A stretch of DNA of 64,000 nucleotides from Albibacterium profundi (GTDB taxonomy: Bacteria; Bacteroidota; Bacteroidia; Sphingobacteriales; Sphingobacteriaceae), in contig NZ_JBBVGT010000002.1 in the NCBI RefSeq assembly GCF_042159835.1, forward strand, positions 1,364,001-1,428,000. The letters run 5' to 3'. Made by a program: the position numbers and the translations under genes. Shown here one piece after another: positions 53,269 through 62,989 of this stretch. Within the stretch, counting starts at the first letter, position 1. Each line of letters opens with the position of its first letter. Below the pieces are notes generated by a model that did no database searches, was not told the origin of the DNA, and was given only the letters and a program-made list of their open reading frames with translations.

Positions 53269-54131
53269 TGGTTATATATTTCTATTTTATTGTTATTTCT
53301 AGCATTTTCTAATATCTCTTTTTCTTCACGGTTGATTAAGTCAATTTTTCTCCAGTTCAGAATCAGATTACGAATATTTGTACGCTCAATATCCAAGGGC
53401 GAACGACTGTCCTTGAATTTTGAATTACGCAAAATTATCAGATATATTTTATTGTTCTCATTTATTTGAAAGATATGTCCGTAATTACGGTAATTATTTT
53501 CATCAATCTGCTTAATGGGCACTTTTTTCGCAATTTCTTCTAGATAATACCAAGATGTGTCGCTTAGAGAATAGTTGGTCGAATAGTTTTGACTGTATTG
53601 CCGCAATAGATTTCGCGACTCAAGCTCGTCCGATGCGAACCATTTTTTCACCCGATCCAGTTCCGGGGCGTCTGATCCTAACTCGATGAAAGACACTTTG
53701 AAGATCGGACGTTTTAAAATAAAGGTATCTTCATTTTCGGCATAATAATTAGCAATCTCTTCTTCCGTAACAACCGTGTCTAACCGTTCTTTGATCAAGG
53801 CTTGTTCTAGTTCATAAATAATCAATGAATTGCGGTATTCATCGATCTGCTTTTCAATTTGTTTGACATCAATTTTGATGTTGGTCTGTGCATGATGAAG
53901 CAAGGCTTTTTGGCGTTGCCACTGCTCGATATAAGCATTCACCATATTAGCACTATCTGCTTCTGAAATATCGGGATTAATGATGCCGTCTAAATCACTT
54001 TGATATAAATAGGATTCATAAGCCCTAGCAATTGGCGCGGGTGAACCCTTGTCCCTGCAAGCGCTCAGTAGCAGCGTGATGATAACCACTGCGCCGCTGA
54101 TTCCAACGATGAATTGTGTATGATGTCCCAA
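53265..54131 (-). CDS. PpiC/SurA-related periplasmic lipoprotein
   Basis: 288 residues. The N-terminus has a lipobox (ITLLLSAC near residue 25), so it should be a membrane-anchored lipoprotein. The rest is a SurA_N-like helical region (DLDGIINPDISEADSANMVNAYIEQWQRQKALLHHAQ) and a degenerate parvulin-like part (FKVSFIELGSDAPELDRVKKWF). It is paired with the SurA-like gene, as is usual in Bacteroidota. It probably helps deliver outer-membrane proteins; isomerase activity is doubtful. Confidence 0.8.
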   Translation of the reverse strand: MGHHTQFIVGISGAVVIITLLLSACRDKGSPAPIARAYESYLYQSDLDGIINPDISEADSANMVNAYIEQWQRQKALLHHAQTNIKIDVKQIEKQIDEYRNSLIIYELEQALIKERLDTVVTEEEIANYYAENEDTFILKRPIFKVSFIELGSDAPELDRVKKWFASDELESRNLLRQYSQNYSTNYSLSDTSWYYLEEIAKKVPIKQIDENNYRNYGHIFQINENNKIYLIILRNSKFKDSRSPLDIERTNIRNLILNWRKIDLINREEKEILENARNNNKIEIYNQ

Positions 54132-54256
54132 ATTGCCCTTTTACCCTTTCCTTTTGTATAAAAAAGAAGAACCGCTAAGTTAATTATTTCTAGTATAATA
54201 GGATTCATTTTAACGATTTTTAACAAACATCGCCTCTACATTCGACCGGGATTAGC

Positions 54257-54264
54257 TAACTTTG
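54257..54264 (+). promoter_or_regulatory. -7 box TAACTTTG just before a start codon
   Basis: TAnnTTTG match ending four bases before ATG 54269, again predicting a leaderless or near-leaderless mRNA for the two-gene unit ending with rdgB. Confidence 0.5.
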
Positions 54265-54268
54265 AAAA

Positions 54269-54910
54269 ATGAGTTTGTTGAATACGAAAAATCCACACGC
54301 TATCCAATCACTGATGACGGAGACCGTCTTTGATATCGGTTTTACGGAGCCGATGGAACCTGATGAGTCTTTGCCGGTGGATAATGCTGAGATCTCGAAT
54401 TCAGACTCTGCTATCCAACAGCATGAGGTAAAAGCCTTGAATCAGGCCGATCTTGATCAAAATGCGGTAGCGAACGATCAGAAAGAACCGAAATCGGTAC
54501 CCCACCTAGATGATCCGGTACCACATCTTAAGCTATATGGTGATAATAATCGGAATATCTTATTTATTGTTGACACTCCGGGTGAGCAGTTTTTCTCGAG
54601 AGCGGCCGAATTGGCCTTTCTGAAGACGCTCGCCGCCATGAAGCTAGCTTTGGACGACGTTGCGGTAATCAACCTTGCCTCTTTCGATCAGCAAATTGAA
54701 TTTGATTTTATCCAGAAGGAATTAGCTCCTTCTTATTGGGTTTTTCTGGGCGCGAATCCGTCAACTATTCACTTGGGTGAATATCCGGAGAACATCTGGT
54801 CGAAAAAGGACGACTCACAGATCCTTAGAACTTACAGCTTCGATGAAATGCTAACGGATATAAATAAGAAGAAGTCTTTTTGGAATGCTGTAAAATTAAT
54901 TGATCGATAA
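54269..54910 (+). CDS. uncharacterised protein upstream of rdgB
   Basis: 213 residues, no family I recognise. Residues 15-90 are acidic and low in complexity (PMEPDESLPVDNAEISNSDSAIQQHEVK...), followed by a compact alpha/beta domain (LKLYGDNNRNILFIVDTPGEQFFSRAAELAFLKTLAAMKLALDDVAVINLASF ... PSYWVFLGANPSTIHLGEYPEN). The second part resembles a small nucleotide- or cofactor-binding fold but has no catalytic motif. The stop shares one base with the rdgB start (TAATG), so it is translationally coupled to rdgB. Confidence 0.75.
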   Translation: MSLLNTKNPHAIQSLMTETVFDIGFTEPMEPDESLPVDNAEISNSDSAIQQHEVKALNQADLDQNAVANDQKEPKSVPHLDDPVPHLKLYGDNNRNILFIVDTPGEQFFSRAAELAFLKTLAAMKLALDDVAVINLASFDQQIEFDFIQKELAPSYWVFLGANPSTIHLGEYPENIWSKKDDSQILRTYSFDEMLTDINKKKSFWNAVKLIDR

Positions 54911-55485
54911 TGAAAGAACTTGTATTTGCGACGAATAACGAACATAAACTGCAGGAGGTCCAAGCGATTCTGGGCGATAGGGTTCAGTTGAAGAGTTTGG
55001 CTGAAATCGGCTGTGAAGTGGACATCCCGGAGACTGGCTCAACGTTCGAAGAAAATGCGGGGCTGAAGAGCAAGTACATTGTGGGTCATTACCGTGTCGA
55101 TTGCTTTGCAGATGATTCGGGTCTTGAGGTTGATGCGCTCAATGGAGAACCGGGTGTTTATTCGGCAAGATATTCCGGTTCACGCGAGATGGAAAAAAAC
55201 ATTGCGTTTCTACTTGAACAAATGGAGGGAAAATCGAACAGACAGGCTCGCTTTAAAACCGTTATTTCGCTAATCATTGATGGACAAGAACACCTTTTCG
55301 AAGGAACGATAGCAGGTGAGATCTTGCATGCAAAAACTGGAAAGGGAGGCTTTGGCTACGATCCTATCTTTAAACCCAACGGTTACTCAAAATCGTTCGC
55401 CGAAATGGCGGCGGATGAAAAAAACGCCATCAGCCACCGCGCGTTGGCGGTCGCCAAACTAACGGACTTTCTCATCAAATTATAG
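54910..55485 (+). CDS. rdgB: non-canonical purine NTP pyrophosphatase
   Basis: Hydrolyses ITP, dITP and XTP to monophosphates, keeping deaminated purines out of nucleic acids. 191 residues: FATNNEHKLQEVQAIL (residues 5-20), ETGSTFEENAGLKSKYI, CFADDSGLEVDALNGEPGVYSARYSG (metal-binding DDSG), GGFGYDPIFKPNGYSKSFAEM and SHRALAV. Full-length family member. Confidence 0.95.
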   Translation: MKELVFATNNEHKLQEVQAILGDRVQLKSLAEIGCEVDIPETGSTFEENAGLKSKYIVGHYRVDCFADDSGLEVDALNGEPGVYSARYSGSREMEKNIAFLLEQMEGKSNRQARFKTVISLIIDGQEHLFEGTIAGEILHAKTGKGGFGYDPIFKPNGYSKSFAEMAADEKNAISHRALAVAKLTDFLIKL

Positions 55486-55660
55486 TTTACTACCTAAGTA
55501 GGCTGATATCTTTTGGTCGACTTCTTACTAACTTGCTTTACATTCTTGAGCGGTGCTTGCCGAAGCCTTTGCTAATAAATCCCAATATTCGGCCGAGTAT
55601 GCGGGTGCACTGCGGGACGAATTGAGAACTGATTGGTAACTGAGTAGACCAAGCCCTTTA

Positions 55661-58138
55661 TCATTCTTCGCTTTGCTCTTCACTTTCAAGAAGTATATTC
55701 ATCTGTTCCTCAGCTTCTTCCATTTTTTCTTCAGTGTCTGCGGTAGGTTGGGCAGGATTCTCAAGCTCCTCATCGTTATCGGGACTAGGTTTTCTATCGA
55801 CCGCACCGGTAGGGATGATTTCTTCCTTAGATTTTGGCCTGAGCTCTGGTTTCCAGATAAAGCCTTCCAGGATTTCCAGGTCTCGAGGGATCATGCCAAT
55901 CGGATGATAGACATTTTCGACCTTGCGAATGGATGTGACGGTCGACATCTGTTGGTTTTCGAAGTTGACTTTGATGCGACTGCTCAGGCTTCGCAGCATA
56001 CCTGTTCGTACACTATCCTCTACCGTATAATAGATGCTTTCTGCATTGCCGTCGACGTAGATTCGGTCGAGCTCGCCGTTTTCGAAATAGCCGGTAATCT
56101 TGCGACCTTTAATTTGGTTGAATTTCGTGGAATCCAGCTCGGTATTGACAATGAAGGCGTTTCGATCGAACAGCACATTCTCCATTTGTTGGTCTTTCAG
56201 AAGCATATAAATGCTGTCGGCGCTTATTTGTGAGCCTTGCGACCAGATCATCGGATCCCCATAGGTTCTGATGATGGAATCAGCATAACTGTAGAACGCA
56301 GAGTCGGCAATAGCTTGTAGATCGGATTTAAAGATCTTAACATTATGGAAGGCGAGGACAATACGCGTTTCCGCTGTATCCGATTGCAGCGAGTCGGGTC
56401 TGCCACTTAAGGCTCTTTGCGTGGCATCATTGAGGATGCTGTCGGCTGTGGTCTGCGTGGGGATATTGAGGCTGCTATCTTGCGCGACCAGCGAGTCAAT
56501 CTTAACGGCGCTACTGTCTATCCGTGTGAGACTATCGGTCAATATCGAATCCGTACTTTGTTCGGTCAGACTGTCCGTGATATTTTTTTCGATGTTATTT
56601 TCTGCGTTTTTCAGGCTATCAGCCGCTGCTTTCTCCAAACGCTTAGCTTCCCTCTTGGCTTCTTTTTCTTTTTGTCTTTCTAATTTTCGGAGGGCTCTGC
56701 GCTCTTTGCGACTTAACTCTTTCTCAACGACGGGTGTGTCAATTGATGTTGTATCAATACTTACTGCTTTCTTCAGAGAATCGCTTGTGATCGAGTCAGG
56801 AACCGAAAGTGAGCGGACGAGTGAATCTGTTTTCAGTGAGTCGCTGACAATGCGATTCGAATCTCCCGGCATCAGTTGCGCTGTAGAATCACGGCCGACT
56901 ACCCTTGCGGTAGAATCGGGTAGCCCTGGAGCGCCACCGTCGGGCTCCCTGCGGATGATGGAGCTTCCTTCGTCGTAATTACCCTGTTCGAACTCTTCCA
57001 CGTCCTCCTCCAAGGTGTCGTCTTCCTTGCCGAGCTTTAGATTAAGTGGTATAAAGTCTTTTAGAGGGATAACCTGGGAGATCAAGGTATCCGCCGTCAT
57101 ATAGGTAGAATCGGTTTTGTTGCTCTCGGGAAGATCAATGCTGCCGTTAGTCTGCGCTTCCAAGCTATCTGGCGGGTTTGCCAAACTATCACCGTCAGCT
57201 TGGACAAGCTGATTGTCAGCAGTCGAAACAATCAGTGTGTCACTGGCAGCACCTGTCGTGTCGCGATTGGCCGAGTCTTTTGTTGCAAACACAATATAGG
57301 CATTTTGTGTCATGAGCGTTGTTTGGGTCGCTTTTTCATAGGTGCCTAACTGGCTATACATCACAATTTGCTGTGCGGTGTCGATAAATACCACATTCTT
57401 GATTGCGCGACCGTTGCCCGTTATTCCATCGTAATAGAGACTGTCGCCGCGGAAAAACTTGCTTCCTTCCGTGTACAAGTTGTTTTTCCCAAAGCGAGCT
57501 TGTTCGCTTTCTGTATTATAATCGCCGTTCTCCGTATATAGATTACCGTTGTCGCTTTGAATATTGGTTGGGCCGTAAAAGTAGGTCATCTTCGATCCCG
57601 TATTATAGCGCATGGTGTCAGTGAGGATGACCGCCCCTTTTGAATGAACAACGACATCCTCGCGGAAATAGGCATCGCGACTGTTTTCGAAGTAAAACCC
57701 TTTGTCGCTGGTGAGCGTATCGGTACCGTTAATGATCGTCCCCCCCCCATAATAGGAGCCGATTTTGGTTCGTAAGTTATACGTTAGGTAATTTGTAGTC
57801 AGCGTTGCTTGTTGGTCGACCATCCGGACATTGCCGGTTAACAACGCCTGTTGGGTACTTTCTGTATAGTGTAATTTATCGGCGTAGACGACCGTCCCAT
57901 TAGGTTGCGTGATAACCACGTGTCCATAAGCGTCGAAATAATTGTCGCCTTCATTGAAATCAGAGCTATCGGCAGCAAGCGTGCTGCCTTCATGCGCAAA
58001 AACCGGCCTGTACCAGCGAAAAGAGCCGCGACTCTGATCGTACGTCACCTTGATGTTGGAGACAACCGTAATCGTCTCCTGCGCCCATAAAATGCTCGGG
58101 AAGACGATAAGGAACAGAAATAGGACGATTTTTTTCAC
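55661..58138 (-). CDS. OstA-like/LptA-domain periplasmic protein with DSL-rich central region
   Basis: 825 residues with a signal peptide (IVLFLFLIVFPSILWAQ). Residues about 25-310 and 610-745 hold OstA-like beta-jellyroll repeats (GHVVITQPNGTVVYADKLHYTESTQQALLTGNVRMVDQQATLTTNYLTYN), as in LPS-transport proteins. Between them lies a long segment rich in Asp, Ser, Leu, Thr with many DSL/DS motifs and a Lys/Arg/Glu stretch (ELSRKERRALRKLERQKEKEAKREAKRLEK). The C-terminus is acidic. A role in outer-membrane lipid transport or assembly is likely from the domain; the central region is unusual. Confidence 0.8.
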   Translation of the reverse strand: MKKIVLFLFLIVFPSILWAQETITVVSNIKVTYDQSRGSFRWYRPVFAHEGSTLAADSSDFNEGDNYFDAYGHVVITQPNGTVVYADKLHYTESTQQALLTGNVRMVDQQATLTTNYLTYNLRTKIGSYYGGGTIINGTDTLTSDKGFYFENSRDAYFREDVVVHSKGAVILTDTMRYNTGSKMTYFYGPTNIQSDNGNLYTENGDYNTESEQARFGKNNLYTEGSKFFRGDSLYYDGITGNGRAIKNVVFIDTAQQIVMYSQLGTYEKATQTTLMTQNAYIVFATKDSANRDTTGAASDTLIVSTADNQLVQADGDSLANPPDSLEAQTNGSIDLPESNKTDSTYMTADTLISQVIPLKDFIPLNLKLGKEDDTLEEDVEEFEQGNYDEGSSIIRREPDGGAPGLPDSTARVVGRDSTAQLMPGDSNRIVSDSLKTDSLVRSLSVPDSITSDSLKKAVSIDTTSIDTPVVEKELSRKERRALRKLERQKEKEAKREAKRLEKAAADSLKNAENNIEKNITDSLTEQSTDSILTDSLTRIDSSAVKIDSLVAQDSSLNIPTQTTADSILNDATQRALSGRPDSLQSDTAETRIVLAFHNVKIFKSDLQAIADSAFYSYADSIIRTYGDPMIWSQGSQISADSIYMLLKDQQMENVLFDRNAFIVNTELDSTKFNQIKGRKITGYFENGELDRIYVDGNAESIYYTVEDSVRTGMLRSLSSRIKVNFENQQMSTVTSIRKVENVYHPIGMIPRDLEILEGFIWKPELRPKSKEEIIPTGAVDRKPSPDNDEELENPAQPTADTEEKMEEAEEQMNILLESEEQSEE

Positions 58139-58214
58139 AGCCTCAAAAATACGGTTTTGCTTGATATCAAATTGGATAATCTGTTAAATTACTTGAATTA
58201 GGTCTGCACAAATG

Positions 58215-58244
58215 TTTTGCCAAAGATAAAATTCCATAACTTTG
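58215..58244 (+). promoter_or_regulatory. promoter for tilS, probably leaderless
   Basis: TTTTG (58215-58219) and TAACTTTG (58237-58244), 17 bases apart, match the phylum consensus. The -7 box ends three bases before ATG 58248, so the mRNA should begin at or next to the start codon. Confidence 0.55.
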
Positions 58245-58247
58245 ACT

Positions 58248-59591
58248 ATGCGCTTTGTAGACAAATTTATGGCCTTTATTGCTGACAATCATCTTTTTGA
58301 AGAGGAGCAGCGCGTCATCTTGGCCGTTAGTGGTGGTAAAGATTCTGTTTTGATGGCGGATCTTTTCGCGGAAGCGCGATTCAACTTTGCTATTGCTCAT
58401 TGTAATTTCCGTCTGCGTGGAAAAGACTCCGATCAGGATGAAGAATTTGTCAGGAACTTAGCTCAGCATTATAAGGTGCCTTTTTATTCGGTTCAGTTTG
58501 CTACGGAAACGTATGCGTATGAGAACCATATCTCTATCCAGATGGCTGCACGAGATCTCCGTTACGATTGGTTGGAGTCGCTTCGGCAAAAAGAAGCTTA
58601 TGATTACGTCGCGGTAGCTCATCATCAGACGGATTCAGTAGAAACTGTTTTGCTGAATCTATTGCGCGGAACGGGTGTGGCAGGTTTGGTAGGTATTGCG
58701 CCAAAACGTGATTTTATTGTTCGTCCGCTTTTGGCGTTTAGCGGTCGGGAGGTCAAGGACGAACTTGTTAAGCGGCGTTTAGAATATCGTGAAGATATTA
58801 GCAATGCTAGCACAAAGTATAAGCGAAATAAGATCCGACTTGATGTACTGCCTCATCTTCGGGAGCTAAATCAGGATCTCGAGAAAGTATTTGATAACAA
58901 TGGTAAACGCTTTTCACAGCTTAATCGTTTGCTAACGAAGATGGTCGATGAATTTCGTGCCGACAATTTTCAGGAGCAGAAGGATGGACGAATTGAGGTT
59001 AGCTTGGATGCTCTGAAAAAATTGGACCCGGTCGATTTATGGATCTACGAACTGTTTCATCCCTATGGCTTTAGTGAAATGGTGCTGGGCGACCTGATCT
59101 CTTCTTGGGATCATGGGTCTGGGAAACGTTTTCTGTCAGCGGAATACCAGCTGTTACTTGATCGTGGGCGACTTATTATGAGTTCTATTGAGCCTTGTCA
59201 AGATGTTCGGAGTAGAATAGTGGTCGATGAACTGCCATTTGAGTTTACTTGGTATGGCGAACAGTATGTCATTCGAACGGGAGAGAAAGACGGGGTTGAG
59301 TTGACCGAGTTTCCGGTGATGATTGACGCGGTCGCCTTAAGCATGCCACTATTTATTCGTTCTTGGCAGCAAGGAGATAAATTTCAGCCGCTGGGGATGC
59401 GCGGGAAGAAAAAGGTGAGCGATCTTCTCATAGAACAAAAGGTTCCCTTGACTAAAAAAGCGGAGGTGCCCTTGTTGGTTGATTCGAATGATAATATTCT
59501 AGCAGTCTGGCCATGGCGTATTAACGACCAAGTCAAGATTACGCCAAAAACTAAAAAAGTTCTTATCTTCGAAAAACTAAAAAATGGATAA
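58248..59591 (+). CDS. tilS: tRNA(Ile)-lysidine synthase
   Basis: ATP-dependent modification of C34 to lysidine in tRNA-Ile(CAU), needed to read AUA codons. The PP-loop SGGKDSVLM is near residue 30; downstream are MAARDLRYDWLE, HHQTDSVETVLLNLLRGTGVAGLVG and the C-terminal TilS domain with FQPLGMRGKKKVSDLLIEQKVPL. 447 residues from ATG 58248; a TTG at 58242 would add two. It overlaps the next gene by eight bases. Confidence 0.94.
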   Translation: MRFVDKFMAFIADNHLFEEEQRVILAVSGGKDSVLMADLFAEARFNFAIAHCNFRLRGKDSDQDEEFVRNLAQHYKVPFYSVQFATETYAYENHISIQMAARDLRYDWLESLRQKEAYDYVAVAHHQTDSVETVLLNLLRGTGVAGLVGIAPKRDFIVRPLLAFSGREVKDELVKRRLEYREDISNASTKYKRNKIRLDVLPHLRELNQDLEKVFDNNGKRFSQLNRLLTKMVDEFRADNFQEQKDGRIEVSLDALKKLDPVDLWIYELFHPYGFSEMVLGDLISSWDHGSGKRFLSAEYQLLLDRGRLIMSSIEPCQDVRSRIVVDELPFEFTWYGEQYVIRTGEKDGVELTEFPVMIDAVALSMPLFIRSWQQGDKFQPLGMRGKKKVSDLLIEQKVPLTKKAEVPLLVDSNDNILAVWPWRINDQVKITPKTKKVLIFEKLKNG

Positions 59592-60078
59592 GCCACTGTA
59601 TATAGAAAAGCAGTTCCTTGGTCGCGACCGGGGTTGGTTAAGTGTACGTTTGCTATTAGCACTTTTCTGTTTTGTAGCTTATTACTTGAATATCGAACGG
59701 GAGGAAAACAGTCGACTTTTCCTGGTAGCCGGAGCTATCATTGTCTTTGTTTCTATCGTCATGATGTATATGCTCCATTACCAGATTGTGGTGGTTAATC
59801 ACAGTGTTAAATTGAGCGGGTTGTGGACGACAAGGCTGGTGAAAATCGATTTAAATAGCATTGTCAGTGTTGAGCGGAAACCCTATAGTACCTTCCTGAT
59901 TAATAATCCAGTCTATAATCTCCATCAGAAAGGTAAGATTCGTTTTTACGCGGGAGGCAAAGACGCTGTCTGGTTAACTGATCATGAAGGCTTGGTTTAT
60001 ATAATTGGTAGTCAGCGATCTAACGAGCTTGTTTCTGCAATAAAAAAGATGATGGCGACTAATAAACCGAGAGAGTGA
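59584..60078 (+). CDS. PH-domain-like membrane protein
   Basis: 164 residues: two hydrophobic helices (about 20-37 and 45-65) then a beta-rich cytoplasmic region (YQIVVVNHSVKLSGLWTTRLVKIDLNSIVSVERKPYSTFLINNPVYN ... GGKDAVWLTDHEGLVYIIG) typical of bacterial PH-like domains. Function unknown. It overlaps tilS by eight bases. Layout is like the array protein at 48827-49306, but I see no close sequence match. Confidence 0.7.
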   Translation: MDKPLYIEKQFLGRDRGWLSVRLLLALFCFVAYYLNIEREENSRLFLVAGAIIVFVSIVMMYMLHYQIVVVNHSVKLSGLWTTRLVKIDLNSIVSVERKPYSTFLINNPVYNLHQKGKIRFYAGGKDAVWLTDHEGLVYIIGSQRSNELVSAIKKMMATNKPRE

Positions 60079-60123
60079 CGTATTTTTGACTTTTAGAAAG
60101 AAGCAAACTAAACTCTTTTTTAT

Positions 60124-60131
60124 TAAATTTG
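60124..60131 (+). promoter_or_regulatory. -7 box TAAATTTG upstream of the DUF4834 gene
   Basis: TAnnTTTG match about 34 bases before ATG 60166; a TTG at the right -33 distance is not clear, so this is a tentative promoter. Confidence 0.35.
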
Positions 60132-60165
60132 TTATCTATCAACTAGAAGAAGACTTTTTTTACAT

Positions 60166-60453
60166 ATGGCAGGATTTTTGAAATTTTTATTTATTGCAAT
60201 CGTCGTTCTTTGGATTGTCCGACTGATAGCTTCGAGGTTACTGCCTTGGCTATTGCGACGCTTTGCGACAAAAATGCAAGAGCAGGCATATCGTGAGTTT
60301 CAGGCACAGAGCCAGAGACAGGCACGTGGCCCGCGTGAACACCAGCGCAAAGCTGAAGGAAAAATCAATATCGAGTATATACCACCCAAACCTTCTAACG
60401 AACGTGGATCAAAAGAAGCCGGCGAGTTTGTCGACTTTGAAGAGGTAAAATAA
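60166..60453 (+). CDS. DUF4834 family small membrane protein
   Basis: 95 residues: one N-terminal hydrophobic helix (FLKFLFIAIVVLWIVRLIA), an arginine-rich amphipathic segment (LLPWLLRRFATKMQEQAYREFQ) and a polar tail with KINIEYIPPK near the end. This is the usual DUF4834 layout in Bacteroidota. Function unknown. It precedes the YfhO gene by 85 bases. Confidence 0.8.
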   Translation: MAGFLKFLFIAIVVLWIVRLIASRLLPWLLRRFATKMQEQAYREFQAQSQRQARGPREHQRKAEGKINIEYIPPKPSNERGSKEAGEFVDFEEVK

Positions 60454-60538
60454 GCCTTTATTTATTAAATCATATTCTCTTCATAAAAAGTGAATTCTAT
60501 TCTATATTTTTGAGCTTTTAGAAATTAGGATTCATAGA

Positions 60539-62989
60539 ATGAAACATTGGTTTACGAGGAACTCAATACATTTCGGCGTAGTCGCGGTCTTTATAGCTAT
60601 TTGCTTTATTTATTTCGCTCCTGCTTGGCAGGGTAAGACCTTGGTCCAACAGGATGTGATCCAGGCGCAAGCTATGGCAAGGGAGATCATGGAATTTAAA
60701 GAGAAGGACGGAAAAGGTCCACTGTGGACAAATTCTATGTTCAGCGGTATGCCATCCTACCAAATATGGGTGTCCTATCCGAAAAATATTGGGACCCATA
60801 TTACGGGTTTCTTTAAAAATGTGTTCCCTAACCCAATTGACACCATTCTATTTTATCTATTAGGAGCCTACCTCTTGTTTAGTGTGCTTCGCGTCAAACC
60901 GTGGATTGCTGCCTTGGGAGCTATTGCTTTTACGTTCTCATCCTATAATTTTATTTACATCGAGGCTGGGCATGCGAGCAAGGCGTATGCGATTGCTTTT
61001 TTTGCACCGGTAATAGCGGGCGTGTGGTTAACTCTACGAGGGAACTATCTATGGGGTGGAGCTTTGACGGCATTATTCCTTGCATTGGAGATCAGAGTGA
61101 ACCATATTCAGATGACCTATTATCTGTTTATTGCGATGCTGATTTTAGTGGGAATTGAGATCTATCATGCTTATAAAGACAAACGACTGGCACAGCTTGG
61201 GAAGGCGTTTGGATCTATTGCGGTAGCTTGTATTATAGCTTTAGCTGTCAATGCCGGCCTGCTGTGGACTACCTATGAGTATAGTCAGGAGTCAATCCGC
61301 GGTACCTCGAACCTGTCGACAGAAACGAAAGCTGCCGATGTGCAAGGGGTTGATCGTGAATATGCGTATCAATGGAGTCAGGGCGTGATGGAAAACATAA
61401 CCTTCTTGATTCCTGATGCTTATGGTGGTGGATCCGGACCTAAGTTGGATGGTGATTCAGAAGTAGTAAAATTATTGACAAGCCAAGGGGTTCCGGCAGA
61501 CCAAGCAACGGCTTTTGCCAGACAGTTGCCTACCTACTGGGGGGATAAACCCTTCACTTCAGGGCCGTGGTATTTTGGCGCCATCGTTATTTTCTTGTTT
61601 GTGCTGGGGCTTTTCATTGTCAAAGGTCGTCTGAAATGGTGGCTGCTGAGCGCGACTTTATTGAGTATATTTCTAGCTTTTGGAAGGCATCTGCCATTTA
61701 TTTCAGATATTTTCTTTGATTATTTCCCACTTTATAATAAGTTCCGAGCAGTTGAGTCTACGTTAGTATTAGCATCCTTGTTTATCCCAATACTCGCAGT
61801 ATTAGCTCTGAATGAGATTGCCAATAGGTATAAGGAGATACCACAGCTTGATAAAAAGGTACTGTATAGCTTCTATATTGTGGGTGGTCTTAGTTTGTTG
61901 GTGGCACTTTTGCCGAGTTTGTTCTTGAACTTCCGCGTCGCAAACCATCAGGCTATGACACAACAAATGGGTCAACAGTTGGGAGATCCAGCATTCGCAC
62001 AATCGATTATGAATGCATTAGTCGATGATAGAATGAGTATTGCTCGCAATGACGCTTTCCGTTCGTTGATCTTTGTATTGATTGGCGCCGGGCTCGTTTG
62101 GCTATGGGTTAAAGATAAACTGAAAGCATCTATAGCTGTTATCTTATTGGCCTTGGCCGTTCTGATTGATATGTGGGGTGTTAACCGTCGCTATTTAAAT
62201 AAAGATAATTTTGTTGAAGAGCGTTTGATTAAGCAGCAGTTTCAGGAGCGGGAGGTGGATAAGTTGATTGCCCGTGATACTTCGAACTATCGGGTGCTAG
62301 ATTTGACCATTCCAACATTTAACAGTGCAAGTACTTCGTATTATCATAATACGATTGGTGGGTATCATGCTGCGAAACTGATGCGTTATCAGGAGTTAAT
62401 TGAAAGGCAGTTTAATGGTGCAATCAACCAGGACGTATTGGATATGTTGAATACGAAGTATTTGATCGCCGATGATGATAAAGGCTCGTTGCGGATCCAA
62501 AACCGCAGCTCGGCTGCCGGGAACGCCTGGATTGTTAATAGGGTGACGTTTGTTGATAGTGCTGAAGATGAAATGAGGGCTTTGGACGCTTTTAATCCGA
62601 AGGATCTAGCCATCGTGCATAGTGAGTTTAAGTCGCTGATCGACTCGACAAAGGTGGGGACCTCTGCCAACTCCAACATCGAATTGGTAAACTATCGTCC
62701 AGACCATTTGGTATACGAGTATTCTGCACCTCAGGCTGTGTTAGCTGTTTTTTCAGAAGTGTATTATGACAAGGGCTGGAAAGCTTATGTTGATGGGGAA
62801 GAGATACCCTATTTCAGAGCTAATTACGTGTTGAGAGCAGCCCAACTGCCGGGAGGGAACCATACCGTTGAATTCAAATTTGAGCCGCGATCGTACTATA
62901 TGGGAGAAAATATATCACTGGCGGCTTCTGCAATTTTGGTGCTTGCCTTTGGCTTCGCAGTATGGAGGAGGCGAAAAGAGAATGCGTAG
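60539..62989 (+). CDS. YfhO family membrane protein
   Basis: 816 residues with about 12-13 membrane helices and a large extracytoplasmic domain (residues about 540-780). The first 60 residues (IAICFIYFAPAWQGKTLVQQD) and the helical bundle are typical of YfhO, a family linked to glycosylation of cell-envelope polymers; enzymatic details are not established for this branch. The extracytoplasmic part has VFSEVYYDKGWKAYVDGEEIPYFRANYVLRAAQLPGGNHTVEFKF, a diagnostic stretch. Its stop codon abuts the stop of the convergent GT2 gene (TAGCTA). Confidence 0.88.
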   Translation: MKHWFTRNSIHFGVVAVFIAICFIYFAPAWQGKTLVQQDVIQAQAMAREIMEFKEKDGKGPLWTNSMFSGMPSYQIWVSYPKNIGTHITGFFKNVFPNPIDTILFYLLGAYLLFSVLRVKPWIAALGAIAFTFSSYNFIYIEAGHASKAYAIAFFAPVIAGVWLTLRGNYLWGGALTALFLALEIRVNHIQMTYYLFIAMLILVGIEIYHAYKDKRLAQLGKAFGSIAVACIIALAVNAGLLWTTYEYSQESIRGTSNLSTETKAADVQGVDREYAYQWSQGVMENITFLIPDAYGGGSGPKLDGDSEVVKLLTSQGVPADQATAFARQLPTYWGDKPFTSGPWYFGAIVIFLFVLGLFIVKGRLKWWLLSATLLSIFLAFGRHLPFISDIFFDYFPLYNKFRAVESTLVLASLFIPILAVLALNEIANRYKEIPQLDKKVLYSFYIVGGLSLLVALLPSLFLNFRVANHQAMTQQMGQQLGDPAFAQSIMNALVDDRMSIARNDAFRSLIFVLIGAGLVWLWVKDKLKASIAVILLALAVLIDMWGVNRRYLNKDNFVEERLIKQQFQEREVDKLIARDTSNYRVLDLTIPTFNSASTSYYHNTIGGYHAAKLMRYQELIERQFNGAINQDVLDMLNTKYLIADDDKGSLRIQNRSSAAGNAWIVNRVTFVDSAEDEMRALDAFNPKDLAIVHSEFKSLIDSTKVGTSANSNIELVNYRPDHLVYEYSAPQAVLAVFSEVYYDKGWKAYVDGEEIPYFRANYVLRAAQLPGGNHTVEFKFEPRSYYMGENISLAASAILVLAFGFAVWRRRKENA

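Noticed and set aside
55553..55639. 28-codon plus-strand frame with coding-like composition (GTG start, ends DELRTDW)
   Set aside because: Too short, no upstream continuation and no recognisable family. It might be the tail of a lost gene, but it cannot be supported; I see no other feature in 55486-55660.
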